This document shows positions 60,530 to 64,000 of a stretch of 64,000 nt of DNA, one piece after another; positions within the stretch are counted from its first letter, which is position 1; every line of letters starts with the position of its first letter. The stretch is from Clarireedia homoeocarpa (taxonomy: Eukaryota; Ascomycota; Leotiomycetes; Helotiales; Rutstroemiaceae): NCBI GenBank assembly GCA_001465935.1, contig LNKV01000066.1, positions 1 to 64,000 of the forward strand, read 5' to 3'. Under the pieces are notes generated by a model. The model saw nothing but the letters and a program-made list of their open reading frames with translations, was not told where the DNA came from and searched no databases. The translations under genes and the position numbers were made by a program.

Positions 60530-62894
60530 TTACTCAATTGGGCCTGCTGTAGAAACATCTGGCACTCCAACGCCTTCAACTACCTTTCCACTGATTATCT
60601 CGTATATTGGCAATTCTTCCAGTCTTGAAATGACATGGTGCAAAGTCGGCAATTGCTCCCAATTTAGAGCATCGATCTTAAAGCTTGCTTTGCTCGCTTT
60701 GTAGAACTTCTGCGGTTTCGGCGTTGTTGTGGCCGCTTTGTACGGATCCCATATAGGATATTCCTCTGCTGTCACGCCCTTGTTGTGAAAGCCGACCTTG
60801 GGAATATACCTGTATGCCAGGATCCCATCGTCTGCTTCGCCACTGATGCCACCTGTTTCCGATGAAGGGTCAAACTCAGTGAGACCCTCTAGAAGAAAGT
60901 CACCCCACAGTGCACCTTCCCAGCCTGTCCGGATACGAAGAGAGTTCGTGCGGCGGTAGACGTCGACAGATGTGTACAGTTTTGGCATGCCCAATTCTTC
61001 ACGACCGGAGACGATGGGATCCGTCAGAGATTCAAAGAGTATGGGCAGGTATGAGCCACTAACAACGCTTCCGTCTTTCTTGACATACTCCACTCCGTGC
61101 ACGTATAGTCCTATATGCTTGTATCCAGAACCGCCCAGCCACTCCATCTTGTTTAGTGTGGTCTGCGAAAACGAGGCGTACGCAACAGTTCCTGGTGATT
61201 TGAATCGCCAACCTTGTCGACCTGGTGGGAAAAGATTCTGGAGCAGAGTCCGCGAGGTCTTAAATTTAATGGAAGCTGTTGTAAAAGTGGAGTTGTCACC
61301 ATTTCGAGGTACGCCGTAATGTGTTTGTCGTGGTCCAGGCATTGGACCAAAAGCAATTGGCATGCGCCAGTAAGGGCTTGGAATGCGTTTCCACTTCCAT
61401 TCTCGGAATCGTTGCATGGAGTTATCCCACTCATCATGACCAAAGTTGTAATTTGTAAAGCCATACACTAGGAAGTTCAGCCGAAGAACCAATTAAAAGG
61501 TAGGGTTTGAGAAGCTTACTGTCTTTTTTAGCCTGGTCGTCTAGATCTGCGCCCGCAACACGTGAGTATTCCTGGATTCGATCGGCTCGGTCCTTACGGA
61601 TTTTTTCATAAAGATTCAATCTTTCCGAGACTTCTTCTGCCTTTGTTCCCAATGGAAGCACTACAGCCAGGGCGGCAGCATCCTCAATAGCGACTCCAGC
61701 TCCTTGGCCTTGATGAGGCAAAAACGGATGTGCGGCATCTCCCAAAAGCGTCAAACGCCCATTCGTCCAGCTCGGAATAACTTTCATGTCTAGAAGCTTC
61801 CAGGTCTTGATGGTCAGAGGATCTGCTTTACTAAGGAGCTTTAAGACCTCGGGGCTAAACGACCGGTAAACGTGCAATAGCTTCTCGAGACTGCTAGTCT
61901 GGTCCCAGCCTTCACCAGACTCATCCGCAGTATCTGCCTCGGGATGTACACACACAAAGTTCAAGATTGAATTGTTGTTGGTCGGATACATAACAATTCG
62001 ACGGTCGGTACCATACCAGATAAGCAACTCGCCTTGAATTTCGACGAATTTCTTTGTGACGACATCTTCAGCTGCTAGTTGTCGGGGAACGAGGAAGCGG
62101 AAAGCACTCTTCCCACTACCGAACGGCTCAACACCACCGCCGGGAACGAGCGCCCTGGCAAAAGAATGTACACCATCAGCGCCAATGACGAGGTCTCCCT
62201 TAATGCGCGTCCCGTTTTCCAGAGTAATGGTCGCAGACGCCGGTTCTATAGCTACGACTTTGGCCGACGTGCTGAGCTTGAAAGATCCATTTGCTTTAGG
62301 GTCCGATGCTGCTTTCTTGAGATTATTATGTAGTTGGACACGATGAGCGAGAAGCCATGGCTGCAATCTTAATCAGCAGCTGATGCTTGCAGACCCCCTT
62401 TATGAATGAGGATATCACTCACGTGTTGCCAATCTTTATTGGACTCTCGAAGGTCGATTGACCTGCTGAGCTCTCCAGAGGCCTTATATTCAGTCAACTA
62501 CAGCTACCTATTAGTTTCCCACCAATGAAGGCTATATCAGCAGCAAGTCCGGCTTACCCTTTCCATCTCATTTGCTCCAAATTCTTCGGCAAATATGCCA
62601 AGGCGTCTGAGAATGCCATTTGCGTTTGGAGCCAAGTGTATCGCAGCACCAGTTTCACGTCCAAATGCCGATTGCTCGAAGACCTGCGAGAATAATTAAA
62701 TTATGCCTAAAGGAGTAGAAAGAGGGATCAAACCTAACCTGTACATCATGGCCCTGCTTGCGGAGCGCAATTGCGGCTGTCAACCCTCCAATACCTGCTC
62801 CTACGACCAGGATACTCAAAGAGCGGTCCGATAGTGAACCATCGACAGCAACATGGGTATCACTTGCTCTGGTTGTTCCATTTGTATTCGACAT
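60530..62894 (-). CDS. FAD-dependent monooxygenase fused to acetoacetate-decarboxylase-like domain
   Basis: Five exons: 62894-62739, 62683-62558, 62497-62423, 62360-61520 and 61467-60530. Introns are 55, 60, 62 and 52 bp with canonical ends; all joins keep frame. The product is 711 residues. Residues 1-400 are a class A flavoprotein monooxygenase (salicylate-hydroxylase group): GAGIGG at 32-37 for the FAD pyrophosphate, RETGAAIHLAPNA, GADGVHS at 179-185, and GDAAHPFLPHQGQGAGVAIEDA from about 326. Residues about 430-711 read as an acetoacetate-decarboxylase-like fold (YGVPRNGDNSTFTT, YLPILFESLTDPIVSGREELGMPK, RTGWEGALWGDFL). Lys562 in the REELGMPK motif would correspond to the Schiff-base lysine; a second adjacent Lys, present in the bacterial enzyme, is replaced by Leu. 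A single protein might hydroxylate and then decarboxylate, or process the product of, an aromatic or keto acid, but the substrate is unknown. No signal peptide. Confidence 0.9.
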
Positions 62895-63718
62895 CTTGCT
62901 GTTATAAATAATTTAATGCACTCCCTTTAACAAAAAAAAAAGGCAGGAAATCGAATATAAAAATAATATTAGATGGCGGCCAGCAACGGAAATACAATGT
63001 ATTGGCAACCCTAAGAGAGGACTACTTTGGACCACCCTCTATTCAGACTCAACAATTATTTCACCTCACGCGCTGAGATTATCTCGACTCCGGGGCATGT
63101 GGGGTGCATGGAATGGTATGAAAAGGTGGAGGGGATGTCGGGACCACCTCGTAACTCGGAACCGCTGATAATTGCGTAAGCCAGATGCTCTTGACTTTCT
63201 CGAACCGAATCACTCCGCAGCTGTTGCAAGACATTCAACCCAGCTTACTCATGGATCAGTAAAGAAGAACTGTATTTGGACTTGGAAAATGCAACTATGT
63301 ATAGATTCATGTGATATTTGCTTCATATCTAGTATACACCTAGAAATTCATACGTGAAAAGTTAGATATATATCTTGTATAATATATATAACTAGTATAT
63401 CAGGTGATCCAGTGATCCGGTGAGTGTAACGTGTCTTTATTACTGATCCTCGTAGCTTATAATATACAGACTGTCACATTTTCTATTTAATTCAAATATA
63501 TTTGATTAATAATTAATTGAGTTGTAAAAGGCTGAAATAAATTTATTATCAAAAATAATTATAGTAGTAGTATAACTATAATACTAATTTCGCACATTAA
63601 TAATTTTTAAAATATAAACAATCAACCTATATTTGGACACCAAAGCTTTCCTGAAATCTTAACTCTAGATAATCGCTGATGGTCCGCTTAATACTTTATT
63701 ATCCCTTGATATCCAAGT
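62895..63718. other. Intergenic with AT-rich island
   Basis: Promoter of the monooxygenase gene on the left and 3' flank of the histidinol-dehydrogenase-like gene on the right. About 63360-63640 is strongly AT-rich. No gene supported. Confidence 0.55.
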
Positions 63719-63943
63719 TTACTCGTCATCGAGGTATTTTTGAGCTCGCAAATCTCCCGACCGAGCATGACCTTCAAAGTTCTCTGCTCTAGCTGCCCTT
63801 CCGCAGAGACGGCCAAGTTCACCACTTGCTTTCCTACTTTGCACTTCTTGATAAGTAACCGTTCTTAAAAACTTGCCGACCCAAAGTCCCCCAGTGTATC
63901 TCGCCGCCTTTTTCGTTGGCAAGACATGGTTTGTTCCAATGAC
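63719..63943 (-). CDS. Histidinol-dehydrogenase-family enzyme (HpsN-like), last exon
   Basis: Only the terminal exon is inside the window. It starts after an acceptor (ATTATTCAG) at 63944 and encodes the last 74 residues. VIGTNHVLPTKKAARYTGGLWVGKFLRTVTYQEV and ENFEGHARSGDLR match the C-terminus of standalone histidinol dehydrogenases, in particular the HpsN-like group (sulfopropanediol dehydrogenase in bacteria), rather than the C-terminus of trifunctional fungal His4. The His in EGHAR corresponds to a zinc ligand in the family. The enzyme is an NAD-dependent, zinc-dependent alcohol oxidase. In this context it probably acts on a small hydroxylated substrate rather than in histidine synthesis; that is inference. 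Confidence 0.85.
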   Translation of the reverse strand, partial: VIGTNHVLPTKKAARYTGGLWVGKFLRTVTYQEVQSRKASGELGRLCGRAARAENFEGHARSGDLRAQKYLDDE

Positions 63944-64000
63944 CTGAATAATTCGTTAAAAGAAAGTTAAATGTAAATTGGAAATATTAACAGGGAATCT
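63944..64000 (-). other. Intron of the histidinol-dehydrogenase-like gene, to window end
   Basis: Sequence upstream of the acceptor at 63944 is AT-rich and not coding in the enzyme's frame, so it is most likely the preceding intron. Its donor was not located with confidence. Confidence 0.5.

Overview
The window is nuclear DNA from a filamentous ascomycete (Pezizomycotina). Genes carry short 45-110 bp GT-AG introns, and the recognisable proteins are typical of that group: a HET-domain NLR, Hrd1, an Afi1/MesA DENN protein, a CorA-like protein and S-formylglutathione hydrolase. Protein style and gene content suggest Leotiomycetes, but that is a guess. I found no rRNA, tRNA or CRISPR array. The exon structures given were read by hand from splice signals and frame continuity.

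Layout. 1-2970 (-) is the 5' part of a HET / NB-ARC / TPR STAND receptor whose 3' end lies outside the window; its TPR array holds five identical 126-bp units. A probable MITE follows at 3.4-3.6 kb. 3.95-5.0 kb (-) encodes a seven-helix membrane protein. 7.9-10.7 kb (-) is the ERAD ubiquitin ligase Hrd1. 12.1-14.4 kb (-) is a C2H2 transcription factor. From 14.4 to 37.4 kb there is essentially no intact gene. The first 12 kb hold only short tandem repeats. 26.5-30.3 kb (-) is a decayed NFX1-type/ZNFX1-like gene (N-terminal helical domain, helicase remnant, zinc fingers, RZ finger) that has lost its helicase core. A short orphan exon (31.0 kb) and a one-finger C2H2 ORF (34.7 kb) follow.

37.4-57.3 kb is compact: a FYVE protein (+), a lysine/nicotinamide-type methyltransferase (+), an unknown nuclear-looking protein (-) divergent from an LMBR1/LMBRD2-like membrane protein (+), a seven-exon CorA-like protein (+), a myosin regulatory light-chain-like EF-hand protein (-), Afi1/MesA (+) and S-formylglutathione hydrolase (-).

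58-64 kb looks like the remains of a metabolic patch: a broken MFS transporter (+), an intact five-exon FAD monooxygenase fused to an acetoacetate-decarboxylase-like domain (-), and the last exon of a histidinol-dehydrogenase-family (HpsN-like) enzyme (-) running off the right edge.

The most interesting items are the identical-repeat NLR, the dead ZNFX1-like gene in a 23-kb gene-poor stretch, and the monooxygenase-decarboxylase fusion with its transporter relic and HpsN-like neighbour.
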